DNA of 64,000 nt, from positions 124,001 through 188,000 of the forward strand of contig NZ_JOII01000002.1 of assembly GCF_000719955.1 (NCBI RefSeq), given 5' to 3'. Origin of the DNA: Streptomyces albidoflavus (GTDB lineage Bacteria > Actinomycetota > Actinomycetes > Streptomycetales > Streptomycetaceae). Each line of letters starts with the position of its first letter. The stretch's first letter is position 1. Positions 26,434-36,619 of this stretch are shown one piece after another. The translations under genes were made by a program, and so were the position numbers. The notes beneath the pieces are model-generated. The model worked only from the letters and a program-made list of their open reading frames with translations, was not told the DNA's origin and did no database searches.

Positions 26434-28503
26434 TCAGCCCGGTCCCGGCGGGACGACGAACTCGCACCAGACGCACTTGCCGGTGCCGCGCGCCTCGACG
26501 CCCCAGCCGTCGGCGAGCCGGTCCACCAGGAAGAGGCCGCGCCCGGAGACGCCGTCCTCGCCGGCCTCGCGGCGGCGGGGCAGGGCGCTGGAGGTGTCCT
26601 CGACCTCTACCCGCAGCCGCCGCTCGGTGCCGGTGAGCACGCGCAGGGTGACGACAGCGGACCCCTCGGTGTGCATCAGGGCGTTGACGATCATCTCGTC
26701 GGCGGCCAGTTCGATCTCGTCGGCGCGTTCGCCCGAGCCCCAGGAGCGGACGGCGGCCCGGATGAGGTGGCGGGCCCCGGAGAGCGCCTCGGGGTCCTCC
26801 GGCGCCACGTGCTGGCGCAGCCGGCCGCCCGCCGCCGGGGTGGAGCCGGTGCGGCGGCGCATCAGCAGGATCGCCACGTCGTCCAGGCCGTCGCGGCGGT
26901 CGACGTCGGCGCAGAGCACGTCGGCCAGCTCGTCGAGATCGGCCGGGCCCTCGCGGACCAGCCGGGCCAGGGTGCGGAAGCCGTCGTCCAGGTCGTCGCC
27001 GGGGCGTTCGACGAGGCCGTCGGTGCAGAGGATGAGGGTGTTGCCGGGGTCGAGTTCGACGGTGGCGACCGGGTACTGGAGGCGGCCGAACTCGGCGGAG
27101 AGGCCGAGCGGCATGCCGCCGGGGACGGGGACGCGGGTGCAGGTGCCGTCGGCGGCGCGGACCATCGGGTCGAGGTGGCCGGCGCGGACGATCTGGAGGA
27201 CCCCGGTGGTGAGGTCGGCGTCGGCGTACAGGCAGGTGACGAACCGGTCGGTGTCCAGCTCACGCAGGAAGGCGGAGGCGCGGGCCATCACGGTGGCGGG
27301 CGGGTGGCCCTCGGCGGCGTAGGCGCGCAGCACGATCCGTAGCTGCCCCATGACGACGGCGGCGTGCGTGTCGTGGCCCTGGACGTCGCCGATGACCAGG
27401 CCGGTGTGGCCGCCGGGCAGCGGGATGACGTCGTACCAGTCGCCGCCGACGTCGCGCCCGGCCCGCGCGGCGCGGTAGCGCACGGCGATCCGGGCACCGG
27501 GGACGGCGGGGATGGAGCGCGGCAGCATGGCCTGCTGGAGGCCCTGGGCGAGGTCCTTCTCCTGCTCGTAGAAGAGGGCCCGCTGGACGCTCTGGGCGAT
27601 GGTGGAGCCGAGGCCGATGAGGAGGGTGCGGGCGCGTTCGCCGAACCGGGTGTCCTCGCGGTACAGCACGGCGAGGGCGCCGATGGGGCGGCCCTGGGCG
27701 ACGAGCGGCAGGTAGGCGGCGGAGCTGATGCCGCTGCGCCGCAGGTGCCCGGTGACGGCCGGGTAGCGGCGCTCGAACTCGGCGCGGCTCTCGATGAAAC
27801 GGGGGGTGACGGTGCGGATCGTCTCGGCCATCGGGTACGCCTCGTCGAGCCGGAAGTGTTCGGCCTCGCGGATGAAGCCGAGGGCCGGCCCGGTCGCCCG
27901 CAGCCGGACCCGGCCGCCTTCGAGCAGGCCGAGGGCGATGTCGGAGGCGCCGAGGCGTTCCAGCGTGCTCGGGTCCTCCAGGACCTCGATCACGTCGGCG
28001 AGGGTGCGGGCGCCGGCGAGGGCGTCGGTGGTGGACTGGACGATGCCGGCCTCGCGGCGGCGCCGGTCGATGCGGCGGCTGCGGGCGGTGGTGTCGTTGA
28101 GTTCCTGGGTGGCGTCGCGGATCAGGCCGACGATGCGCAGCGGCCGGCCCTCTTCGTCGCGGCGGATGTAGCCCTGGGTGTGGGTCCAGCGCAGCGTGCC
28201 GTCCCGCAGCCGCATCCGGAAGTAGGCGCCGTAGTTCTCCACGCCCGCCTTGAGCGCCTCGGAGACGGTCTCGTCCAGGCGGCGCCCCTCGTCCTCGGGA
28301 ATCCGGACGGAAAGGGTCTCGGGGTTGTCGTCGTACTCGTCCGGGCGCATGTCGAAGACGGCCAGCGCCTGGCCGTCCATCGCCATCAGGCCGCTGTCCA
28401 GGTCCCAGTCGAAGCTGCCGATGCGGTTCAGAGCCAGGATCGGGTCCGGGTCCGCCGGCCAGTCGTCCGGGAGGGAGTGGGCGTTCGCGCCCCGGTCAGC
28501 CAT
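26434..28503 (-). CDS. PAS-GAF-PP2C phosphatase with anti-sigma-type ATPase domain
   Basis: A 689-residue cytoplasmic signalling protein of a type abundant in Streptomyces. Domains in order: PAS/PAC (about 20-140, GSFDWDLDSGLMAMD ... RIVGLIRDATQELND), GAF (about 160-325, ISSAAYLPLVAQGRPIGALAVLY), SpoIIE/RsbU PP2C phosphatase (about 340-545, AGRDVGGDWYDVIPL, VIGDVQGHD, DGLDDVAILLM) and a C-terminal RsbW-like ATPase (about 575-685, ELAADEMIVNALMHTEGSAV, GRGLFLVDRLADGWG). It would dephosphorylate a STAS protein and may also bind or phosphorylate partners. The ATG at 28503 follows a purine-rich stretch. No cognate sigma gene is adjacent. Confidence 0.9.
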   Translation of the reverse strand: MADRGANAHSLPDDWPADPDPILALNRIGSFDWDLDSGLMAMDGQALAVFDMRPDEYDDNPETLSVRIPEDEGRRLDETVSEALKAGVENYGAYFRMRLRDGTLRWTHTQGYIRRDEEGRPLRIVGLIRDATQELNDTTARSRRIDRRRREAGIVQSTTDALAGARTLADVIEVLEDPSTLERLGASDIALGLLEGGRVRLRATGPALGFIREAEHFRLDEAYPMAETIRTVTPRFIESRAEFERRYPAVTGHLRRSGISSAAYLPLVAQGRPIGALAVLYREDTRFGERARTLLIGLGSTIAQSVQRALFYEQEKDLAQGLQQAMLPRSIPAVPGARIAVRYRAARAGRDVGGDWYDVIPLPGGHTGLVIGDVQGHDTHAAVVMGQLRIVLRAYAAEGHPPATVMARASAFLRELDTDRFVTCLYADADLTTGVLQIVRAGHLDPMVRAADGTCTRVPVPGGMPLGLSAEFGRLQYPVATVELDPGNTLILCTDGLVERPGDDLDDGFRTLARLVREGPADLDELADVLCADVDRRDGLDDVAILLMRRRTGSTPAAGGRLRQHVAPEDPEALSGARHLIRAAVRSWGSGERADEIELAADEMIVNALMHTEGSAVVTLRVLTGTERRLRVEVEDTSSALPRRREAGEDGVSGRGLFLVDRLADGWGVEARGTGKCVWCEFVVPPGPG

Positions 28504-28623
28504 GTCCCCACTCTCCCACCGCTTGGCAGATAGGTCGATATTTTCCCGTTCCGGGCGGAAATGCGGGGGCGCGGGGACGGCGGGGGTGACGATGGGCCCG
28601 CCCCGGCACGGAGGAGAGGCCCG

Positions 28624-30054
28624 ATGGAATGGTTCGCGGCACCGGAGTACTGGCTGAGCCGCCTGGTCTTCCAGCGGCTGCTGGCCCTGCTCTACCTGGT
28701 CGCCTTCCTCACCACCGCGCTCCAGTTCCGCGCGCTCAGCGGCAGCCGGGGCATGACCCCGGTCCGCGAGTCGGTCACCTGGGCCCAGTGGCGCCACTCC
28801 CCCAGCCTGCTGCTGCCGCGCCGCTCGGACCGGCTCACCGCCTGCTGCGCCTGGGCGGGGTGCGCCCTGTCGGCGGCGCTGCTGGCCGGCGCCGACCAGC
28901 TGCTGCCGCTGTGGGGCGCCATGCTGCTGTGGACGGCGCCGTGGGTGCTGTACCTGTCCTTCGTCAACACCGGGAGCCTCTGGTACGGCTTCGGGTGGGA
29001 GCTGCTGATCCTGGAGGCGGGCTTCCTCGCCGTCCTGCTGGGCAACGACCGGGTGGCCCCGCCGCTGCCGGTCCTGCTCCTGCTGCGCTGGGCGCTCTTC
29101 CGGCTGGAGTTCGGCGCGGGGCTGATCAAGTGGCGCGGGGACCGCTGCTGGCAGGAGCTGACCTGCCTGTACCACCACCACGAGACGCAGCCGATGCCCG
29201 GACCGCTGAGCCGCCTCTTCCACCTGCTGCCGCGCCGGGTGCACCGGATGGAGGCGGCCGCCAACCACGTGGTGCAGCTCGGGGTGCCGTTCCTCCTCTT
29301 CACCCCGCAGCCGGTGGCGGGCGCGGCCGCCTGCCTCATGATCGCCACCCAGCTCTGGCTGGTCGCCTCGGGCAACTTCGCCTGGCTGAACTGGCTGACC
29401 ATCGCCCTGGCGGTCACCGCCCTGGACCTCACCCCGCTCGCCGGGGACCGCGCCTTCGCCGCTCCCCCGCTCTGGTACGTGGTCGTGGTGTGCGCGGCGA
29501 CGGCCGGACTGCTCGCCCTCAGCTACCGCCCGGCCCGCAACCTGCTCTCGCGCCAACAGGCGATGAACCGCTCCTGGGACCCGCTCCGGCTGGTCAACTC
29601 CTACGGCGCCTTCGGCACGGTCAGCCGGGTCCGCCACGAACTGGTGGTGGAGGGCACCGACGACCCCGCACCGGGCCCCGGGACGCGGTGGCTGGCGTAC
29701 GAGTTCCGGGGGAAGCCCGGCGATCCGGCCCGGCGGCCGCGCCAGTTCGCCCCGTACCATCTGCGGCTCGACTGGATGATGTGGTTCGCGGCGCTCTCCC
29801 CCGCGTTCGCCCGGCCGTGGTTCGACGGCTTCCTGGAGCGCCTGCTCACCGGCGACCGGGACACCCTGCGGCTGCTGCGGCACAGCCCGTTCCCGCCCGA
29901 CGCGCCGCCGGTCCATGTGCGGGTGCTGCTCTACCGCTACCGCTTCACCACCCGGGAGGAACGCCGGGCGACCGGCGACTGGTGGCACCGGACCTTCGTC
30001 CGCGAACAGGCCGGACCCACGCGGCTGAGCGGCGGACCCGGCGGGCGGACCTGA
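28624..30054 (+). CDS. Lipase maturation factor-like multipass membrane protein
   Basis: A 476-residue protein with about eight hydrophobic helices and a soluble C-terminal domain. WYGFGWELLILEAGFLAVLLG, LLRWALFRLEFGAGLIKWRGDRCWQELTCLYHHHETQPMP and the C-terminal FAPYHLRLDWMMWFAAL are the signature segments of the lipase maturation factor 1 family. In animals LMF1 helps fold secreted lipases; the bacterial function is unknown. GGAGAGG precedes the ATG at 28624. Confidence 0.82.
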   Translation: MEWFAAPEYWLSRLVFQRLLALLYLVAFLTTALQFRALSGSRGMTPVRESVTWAQWRHSPSLLLPRRSDRLTACCAWAGCALSAALLAGADQLLPLWGAMLLWTAPWVLYLSFVNTGSLWYGFGWELLILEAGFLAVLLGNDRVAPPLPVLLLLRWALFRLEFGAGLIKWRGDRCWQELTCLYHHHETQPMPGPLSRLFHLLPRRVHRMEAAANHVVQLGVPFLLFTPQPVAGAAACLMIATQLWLVASGNFAWLNWLTIALAVTALDLTPLAGDRAFAAPPLWYVVVVCAATAGLLALSYRPARNLLSRQQAMNRSWDPLRLVNSYGAFGTVSRVRHELVVEGTDDPAPGPGTRWLAYEFRGKPGDPARRPRQFAPYHLRLDWMMWFAALSPAFARPWFDGFLERLLTGDRDTLRLLRHSPFPPDAPPVHVRVLLYRYRFTTREERRATGDWWHRTFVREQAGPTRLSGGPGGRT

Positions 30055-30091
30055 CGACACCGGCGACAGCTCGGCCGGTTATGTCCGAAAA

Positions 30092-30124
30092 CGGCCCCCT
30101 CGATGATGGTCACCGAAGGGGCCG
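30092..30124. terminator. Hairpin between the LMF-like gene and the small peptide gene
   Basis: CGGCCCC (30092-30098) pairs with GGGGCCG (30118-30124), extended inward by TCG/CGA after one mismatch. It lies downstream of both convergent genes. Confidence 0.5.
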
Positions 30125-30251
30125 CGCTGATACGGGTCCGCCTGACTGGGGCCTGTTCTCCCGGCCGGGCTGGTGCCCGGCCCCGGCCCGGCGGAGGCGT
30201 CGTACGCCGCCACGGGGCCGTGGGGCCGGGGCGTCCGGGGCCGCCCGGGCG

Positions 30252-30425
30252 TCAGTCGACGCTGGGCAGGATGTGCGGTTCGGCGAGGTCGTCCTCGTAG
30301 CCCGCGAGCCGGATCGGGGCCGACCGCGACCACACTTCGAGGCAGCCGGGGTTCTGGCTGACCTTGATCCTGCGGTCCTGCCGGACAGGGAGAGGTTCGT
30401 CCTGGACCATCTGTTCTGGTGTCAC
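30252..30425 (-). CDS. 57-residue orphan peptide of unknown function
   Basis: Not recognised. The GTG at 30425 follows an excellent ribosome-binding site (AAGGAG, 6-7 nt spacing), which argues for real translation. The product is mildly acidic, without signal peptide or membrane helix: an N-terminal TPEQMVQDEPLPVRQDRR, a central IKVSQNPGCLEVWSRSAPIR with its only Cys, and a C-terminal LAGYEDDLAEPHILPSVD. It stands alone between the convergent LMF-like gene and the SDR gene; no peptide-modifying enzyme or exporter is nearby, so a RiPP precursor role is only a guess. Confidence 0.6.
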   Translation of the reverse strand: MTPEQMVQDEPLPVRQDRRIKVSQNPGCLEVWSRSAPIRLAGYEDDLAEPHILPSVD

Positions 30426-30792
30426 CGCGCACTCCTTCGTTTCCGTTACCCGTCGGGTGCCGCGCGTCCGGCTCCGTGCCGGGGCGCCCGCCCTCATGGG
30501 TCCTGCTCTCGAGGCCGTTCGGGCGCGGTGGCGCCGGGAATCGTGCGGGAGGGCCACCGGGTGACCGGTGAGTCCCGGGGACGCGCCGTGGGTGAGGTGG
30601 AACCCGGATGGGCTGTCCGTCGCCCAGACTAACCAAATGAGCGGCGCCGCGCTCGATGGCGCTCGAATTGCGGACGGAATGTCGGGACGAACCCACCTCA
30701 TCCGGCCATGATCCGCCAACGCGGCGCGGCCCGCCCCTCCGGAGGAGGAACGGGCCGCGCGGGTGCGTGGGGCAGGGGGCGGTGCTACGGCC
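30426..30792. other. 367-nt intergenic region upstream of the small peptide gene
   Basis: Contains the terminator of the SDR gene (30724-30760) and a possible minus-strand -10 box TAGTCT at 30631-30626, about 200 nt before the peptide start, which would leave a long 5' leader. The stretch near 30635-30715 is less G+C-rich than its surroundings. No ORF supported. Confidence 0.35.
30724..30760 (-). terminator. Hairpin terminator downstream of the SDR gene
   Basis: A perfect 10-bp GC stem (30724-30733 with 30751-30760) with a 17-nt loop lies 33 nt past the SDR stop. Confidence 0.65.
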
Positions 30793-32253
30793 TCACCACT
30801 GGCCGGGGGCGTAGTCCTTGAGGAAGACCCCGTACAGGTCCTCCCCGGCCTCACCGCGGACCACCGGGTCGTAGACGCGGGCGGCGCCGTCGACGAGGTC
30901 GAGCGGGGCGTGGAAGCCCTCCTCGGCGAGGCGCATCTTGTCCGGGTGCGGACGCTCGTCGGTGATCCAGCCGGTGTCGACGGCGGTCATCAGGATGCGG
31001 TCCTTCTCGAACATCTCCTGGGCGCTGGTGCGGGTCAGCATGTTCAGCGCGGCCTTGGCCATGTTGGTGTGCGGGTGGCCGGCGCCCTTGTAGCCCCGGC
31101 CGAACACGCCCTCCATGGCGGAGACGTTGACGATGTAGGCGCGCCCGGCCTGCTCGGCGGCGGCCGCCATCACCGGCCGGAGGCGGCTGATGAGGATGAA
31201 CGGCGCGGTGGAGTTGCAGAGCTGCACCTCCAGCAGTTCCACCGGGTCGACCTCGTCCACGGTCTGCACCCAGCTGTTGGAGTCGTGCAGGTCCGGGACG
31301 AGCCCGCCGGCGTCGATGGCGGTGCCCGCGGCGATCCGGGCCGGGGTCGCGGAGCCGGTGACGAGCGCCAGTTCGGTGATGTCCTGGGCGCTCAGCCCGC
31401 CCTGGCGGGGTCCGGGCAGAGCGGCGACCGCGCCGGAGCCGAAGCCTCCGATGATCTCGGAGGCGGGCAGCTCACCGGCGGGGAGCGGCGCGGACTCGGC
31501 GCCGAGCAGCTCGCTGTACGCCTGCGGGGAGCGGCGTACGGTCTGCGCGGCGTTGTTGATGAGGATGTCGAGGCGGCCCTCGGCGGCCAGCGAGTCGCTG
31601 AGGGCGACCACCTGGGCGGGGTCGCGCAGGTCTATGCCGACGATCTTGAGACGGTGGATCCACTCGTCGCTGTCCGGCATCGCCTTGAAGCGGCGGATGG
31701 CGTCGTTGGGGAAGCGCGTGGTGACGGTGGTGTGGGCGCCGTCGCGCAGCAGCCGCAGCGCGATGTACATGCCGATCTTGGCGCGGCCGCCGGTGAGCAG
31801 GGCGCGCTTGCCGGTGAGGTCGGTGCGGGCGTCGCGGCGCTCGCGGTTCTCGTGGGCGCAGCTCTGGCAGAGCTGGTGGTAGAAGACGTCGACCTCGACG
31901 TAGCGGGTCTTGCAGATGTAGCAGGAGCGGGGGCGCTGGAGCACCCCGGCGATGGTGCCAGCGGCGGAGGCGGTGGGCAGCAGCCCCTGCGTCTCGTCGT
32001 CGATGCGGTCGGCGGACCCGGTCGCGGTCGCCTCGGTCACCGACCGGTCGTGGGCGGTCTTGGCGGCCCTGCGCTCCTGTCGGCGGCGCTGCTTGACCGT
32101 CCGGTAGATCCCGGCCGTGGCGCGGCGCACGGTGATCGCGTCGGGGTGGTCGATCTCCAGGCCGTCCAGCTCGTCCAGGACCGACAGGCAGACGGCCAGA
32201 CGTTCGGGATCGATGCCGGGGCCGAATTCCTGGCCCTCGGGTGCCACCGTCAT
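30793..32253 (-). CDS. SDR-fold protein with N-terminal zinc-ribbon extension, catalytic Tyr missing
   Basis: A 486-residue protein much longer than a normal short-chain dehydrogenase (about 250). Residues 1-110 are an acidic/basic helical extension, then a four-Cys element CYICKTRY ... LCQSCAHE likely binding zinc, then the Rossmann domain with RALLTGGRAKIGMYIALRLL and DILINNAAQTVR. The canonical YxxxK is replaced: GHPHTNMAKAALNML gives Thr (preceded by His) where Tyr belongs, although VNVSAMEG keeps Ser. It may be a non-classical reductase or a binding protein. An ATG at 32253 with GAGGAAC upstream is used; the frame extends further without support. Confidence 0.8.
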   Translation of the reverse strand: MTVAPEGQEFGPGIDPERLAVCLSVLDELDGLEIDHPDAITVRRATAGIYRTVKQRRRQERRAAKTAHDRSVTEATATGSADRIDDETQGLLPTASAAGTIAGVLQRPRSCYICKTRYVEVDVFYHQLCQSCAHENRERRDARTDLTGKRALLTGGRAKIGMYIALRLLRDGAHTTVTTRFPNDAIRRFKAMPDSDEWIHRLKIVGIDLRDPAQVVALSDSLAAEGRLDILINNAAQTVRRSPQAYSELLGAESAPLPAGELPASEIIGGFGSGAVAALPGPRQGGLSAQDITELALVTGSATPARIAAGTAIDAGGLVPDLHDSNSWVQTVDEVDPVELLEVQLCNSTAPFILISRLRPVMAAAAEQAGRAYIVNVSAMEGVFGRGYKGAGHPHTNMAKAALNMLTRTSAQEMFEKDRILMTAVDTGWITDERPHPDKMRLAEEGFHAPLDLVDGAARVYDPVVRGEAGEDLYGVFLKDYAPGQW

Positions 32254-32591
32254 CGTTGTTCCTCGTGTGTTCGTCCGCGGGGTCCCGGGGCGGTGCCGGC
32301 CGGGACGCGCTTCTCGCGGGGCGGGGCGGCTCGCCGGTACCGGCGGCCCCGCCAATTTTGCCATGCCGCCGGGGTGGCGCGGGCGGGCCGGGTTCCGGGG
32401 GCGGTGAGCGGGCAGGAGCGGGAGACTGAAGAGAGGCGGGGACCGTCGGCGCAAGGCGGTGGCCCCTGCACGGGACGGGAGCAATCGCGGCCTCGTGTAC
32501 TCCAGCGGCAGTCGGCGCGAGGGCCTCCGTGGAACGACGACACGGGCCATGTCCCCCGGCAGAGGGCGGCGCCGCTTGGGAGCCGAATCGC
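32254..32591. other. 338-nt divergent intergenic region
   Basis: Lies between the SDR and EamA genes and should contain both promoters. I find no convincing -10/-35 pair, operator, riboswitch or ORF. Confidence 0.3.
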
Positions 32592-33503
32592 ATGAATGAT
32601 CTGACACTGTCGCTGCTGATGTGCCTGGCCTCCGCGCTCGCCTACGCCGGCGCGGCGATCGTGCAGGAGCGGGTGGCCGAGGAACAGGGTCCGGCCTTCG
32701 TCCCCTGGCGGCGTCCCACCTGGTGGGGCGCGGTGGCGCTGAACGGCTCGGGCGCCGTTCTGCACGTCCTGGCACTCGCCTACGGACCCCTGACACTGGT
32801 GCAGCCGCTGGGCGCGCTGACCATAGTCTTCGCGCTGCCGATGGCGGCGCTGCTGGTGGGCCGCAAGGCCGGTGCGACCGCCTGGCGGGGAGCGCTGATG
32901 GCCACGGTCGGGCTGGCCGGTCTGCTCGCGCTCACCGGTTCACCGGGGAACGGTGGCCCCGACGCGACGGAACGCACCCTCCTGGTGATCGTCACCGGTG
33001 CCACGGTGTGCGTCCTGGCCGGCGCGGCGCTGGCGGCGCACCGGCATCCGGCGGTGCGCGGCGGTCTGCTCGCGGCGGCGGGCGGGGTGGCCTTCGGCAT
33101 CGCCTCGGTCTTCACCAAGATCGTCACGCAGGCGCTGGGCAGCCGTGGCCTCCTCGGCCAGATCCCGGACCTGGCGGTGGTCGCGGTGCTGGCGGTGGGC
33201 GGACTGCTCCTCTCCCAGGCGTCCTACCGGGGAGCCGGCCTGGCCGCGCCGCTGGCCACGGTCACGGTGGTCAACCCGGTCGCCGCCGCGGCGGTCGGGA
33301 TCGCGCTCTTCGGCGAGGGGTTCCGGTTCGGCACGACGGGCACGGTACTGGCGCTGAGCTGCGGGGTGATCGCCGCCGGAGGGCTGATCCTGCTCACCAC
33401 GGAACGCATGCGGACACACGCCACCGCCTCGGAGCGGCGGCAGACCGCCTCGGGCCCGGCCGGAGCGGAGCCGGCCGGGCCCGAGGCGGCGCGCCACGGC
33501 TGA
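32592..33503 (+). CDS. DMT/EamA-type membrane transporter
   Basis: A 303-residue protein with about nine to ten hydrophobic helices in two related halves, typical of drug/metabolite transporters. MCLASALAYAGAAIVQERVAEE starts the first half and ASVFTKIVTQALGSRGLLG marks the second; VNPVAAAAVGIALFGEGFRFG is the usual end motif. The Ser/Ala-rich C-terminal tail is cytosolic. Substrate unknown. The ATG at 32592 begins MNDLTLSLL; the preceding in-frame part lacks support. Confidence 0.82.
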   Translation: MNDLTLSLLMCLASALAYAGAAIVQERVAEEQGPAFVPWRRPTWWGAVALNGSGAVLHVLALAYGPLTLVQPLGALTIVFALPMAALLVGRKAGATAWRGALMATVGLAGLLALTGSPGNGGPDATERTLLVIVTGATVCVLAGAALAAHRHPAVRGGLLAAAGGVAFGIASVFTKIVTQALGSRGLLGQIPDLAVVAVLAVGGLLLSQASYRGAGLAAPLATVTVVNPVAAAAVGIALFGEGFRFGTTGTVLALSCGVIAAGGLILLTTERMRTHATASERRQTASGPAGAEPAGPEAARHG

Positions 33504-33524
33504 GCCGGACCGCGCGAACGGCGG

Positions 33525-34927
<1,403 letters not shown>

Positions 34928-35097
34928 GGGGGCGCACGACGGGCGCACGGGGCACCGGGTCCGCACGGGGTGGCCGGGTGTGGGGGTGGCGGCGGCGGGC
35001 AGGCGGCGCCGGGCGCGCGGACCTGCGGTCACGCGCCGATACTGACCTGACGCCCTTCCTTTCCCCCTGCCTGCCCGAACGTGTGAGAGAGACGGCC

Positions 35098-36555
35098 ATG
35101 AGTGAGACAGCCCAGCCCACTGGTACCGCGCAGATCGGCGTCACCGGCCTGGCGGTGATGGGCCGCAACCTGGCCCGGAACTTCGCCCGGAACGGCTACA
35201 CCGTGGCGGTGCACAACCGCACCGCCGCCAAGACCGAGGAGCTGGTCTCCGGCTTCGGCGACGAGGGCACCTTCCTGCCCGCCTCCACCCCCGAGGAGCT
35301 GGTCGAGTCGCTGGAACGGCCCCGGCGGGTGCTGGTCATGGTGAAGGCCGGCGCCCCGACCGACGCGGTGATCGAGGAGTTCGCCCCGCTCCTGGAGGAG
35401 GGCGACATGATCATCGACGGGGGCAACGCGCACTTCGAGGACACCCGGCGCCGCGAGAAGGCGCTGCGCGAGCGCGGCGTCCACTTCGTCGGCACCGGGG
35501 TGTCCGGCGGCGAGGAGGGCGCGCTGCACGGCCCGTCGATCATGCCGGGCGGCTCCGCCGCGTCCTACGACGCGCTCGGCCCCATGCTGGAGAAGATCTC
35601 CGCGAAGGCCGACGACGGCACCCCCTGCGTCACCCACGTCGGGCCGGACGGAGCGGGCCACTTCGTCAAGATGGTCCACAACGGGATCGAGTACGCGGAC
35701 ATGCAGCTCATCGGGGAGGCGTACCAGCTGCTGCGGGAAGTCGGCGGCTACTCCCCCGCCGAGATCGCGGAGATTTTCCGGACCTGGAACACCGGGCGGC
35801 TCGACTCGTACCTCATCGAGATCACCGCCGAGGTGCTCGCGCACACCGACGCGGCCACCGGTGAGCCCTTCGTGGACGTGGTCCTGGACCAGGCCGAGCA
35901 GAAGGGGACCGGGCGGTGGACCGTGCAGAGCGCACTCGACCTCGGGGTTCCGGTCTCCGGGATCGCCGAGGCGGTCTTCGCCCGCGCGGTCTCCGGCCAC
36001 GCCGATCTGCGCAAGGCCTCGCGGCACCTCGCCGGGCCCACCCCGCGCAAGCTCCCCGCGGACGACGCCGCCACCTTCGCCGACCAGGTCGAACAGGCCC
36101 TCTACGCCTCGAAGATCGTCGCCTACACCCAGGGGTTCCACCAGATCGCCGTCGGCAGCGAGCAGTACGGCTGGAACATCGACCTCGGCAGGATCGCCGC
36201 GATCTGGCGCGCCGGCTGCATCATCCGCGCCGCCTTCCTCGACCGCGTCACCCAGGCCTACGACGCCCAGCCCGGGATGGTGAGCCTGCTGGCCGACCAG
36301 GGCTTCGCCGACGAGACCGCCGCCGCCCAGGACGACTGGCGCACCGTCGTCGCCACCGCCGTCACCAACGGCGTCCCCACCCCCGGCTTCGCGGCCACTC
36401 TCGCCTACTACGACTCCCTGCGCGCCCCGCGCCTGCCCGCCGCCCTCACCCAGGGCCAGCGCGACTACTTCGGCGCCCACACCTACCACCGCACCGACCG
36501 CCCCGGCACCTTCCACACGTTCTGGGGCGGCGACCGGAGCGAGACCGAGGCCTGA
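35098..36555 (+). CDS. gnd: 6-phosphogluconate dehydrogenase, decarboxylating (NADP type)
   Basis: A 485-residue enzyme of the oxidative pentose phosphate pathway converting 6-phosphogluconate to ribulose 5-phosphate and CO2. N-terminal cofactor loop IGVTGLAVMGRNLARNFARNGYTVAVHNRTAAKTEEL (Arg after the second strand fits NADP), substrate motifs IIDGGNAHFEDT, GVSGGEEGALHGPSIMPGG and HFVKMVHNGIEYADMQ with the catalytic Lys/Asn, and C-terminal TFHTFWGG. The length is that of the long dimeric form. The ATG at 35098 gives MSETAQPTG; GAGAGAG lies upstream. It diverges from the Rpf gene. Confidence 0.96.
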   Translation: MSETAQPTGTAQIGVTGLAVMGRNLARNFARNGYTVAVHNRTAAKTEELVSGFGDEGTFLPASTPEELVESLERPRRVLVMVKAGAPTDAVIEEFAPLLEEGDMIIDGGNAHFEDTRRREKALRERGVHFVGTGVSGGEEGALHGPSIMPGGSAASYDALGPMLEKISAKADDGTPCVTHVGPDGAGHFVKMVHNGIEYADMQLIGEAYQLLREVGGYSPAEIAEIFRTWNTGRLDSYLIEITAEVLAHTDAATGEPFVDVVLDQAEQKGTGRWTVQSALDLGVPVSGIAEAVFARAVSGHADLRKASRHLAGPTPRKLPADDAATFADQVEQALYASKIVAYTQGFHQIAVGSEQYGWNIDLGRIAAIWRAGCIIRAAFLDRVTQAYDAQPGMVSLLADQGFADETAAAQDDWRTVVATAVTNGVPTPGFAATLAYYDSLRAPRLPAALTQGQRDYFGAHTYHRTDRPGTFHTFWGGDRSETEA

Positions 36556-36565
36556 GACCGTCGCC

Positions 36566-36611
36566 GCACGCCGGCCGGCCCGGGGCAGGATCCCCGGGCC
36601 GGCCGGCGTGC
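36566..36611. terminator. Strong bidirectional hairpin terminator
   Basis: A perfect 20-bp GC stem (36566-36585 with 36592-36611) with a 6-nt loop between the convergent gnd and the psuG-like gene. Confidence 0.9.
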
Positions 36612-36619
36612 GCCCTCGG

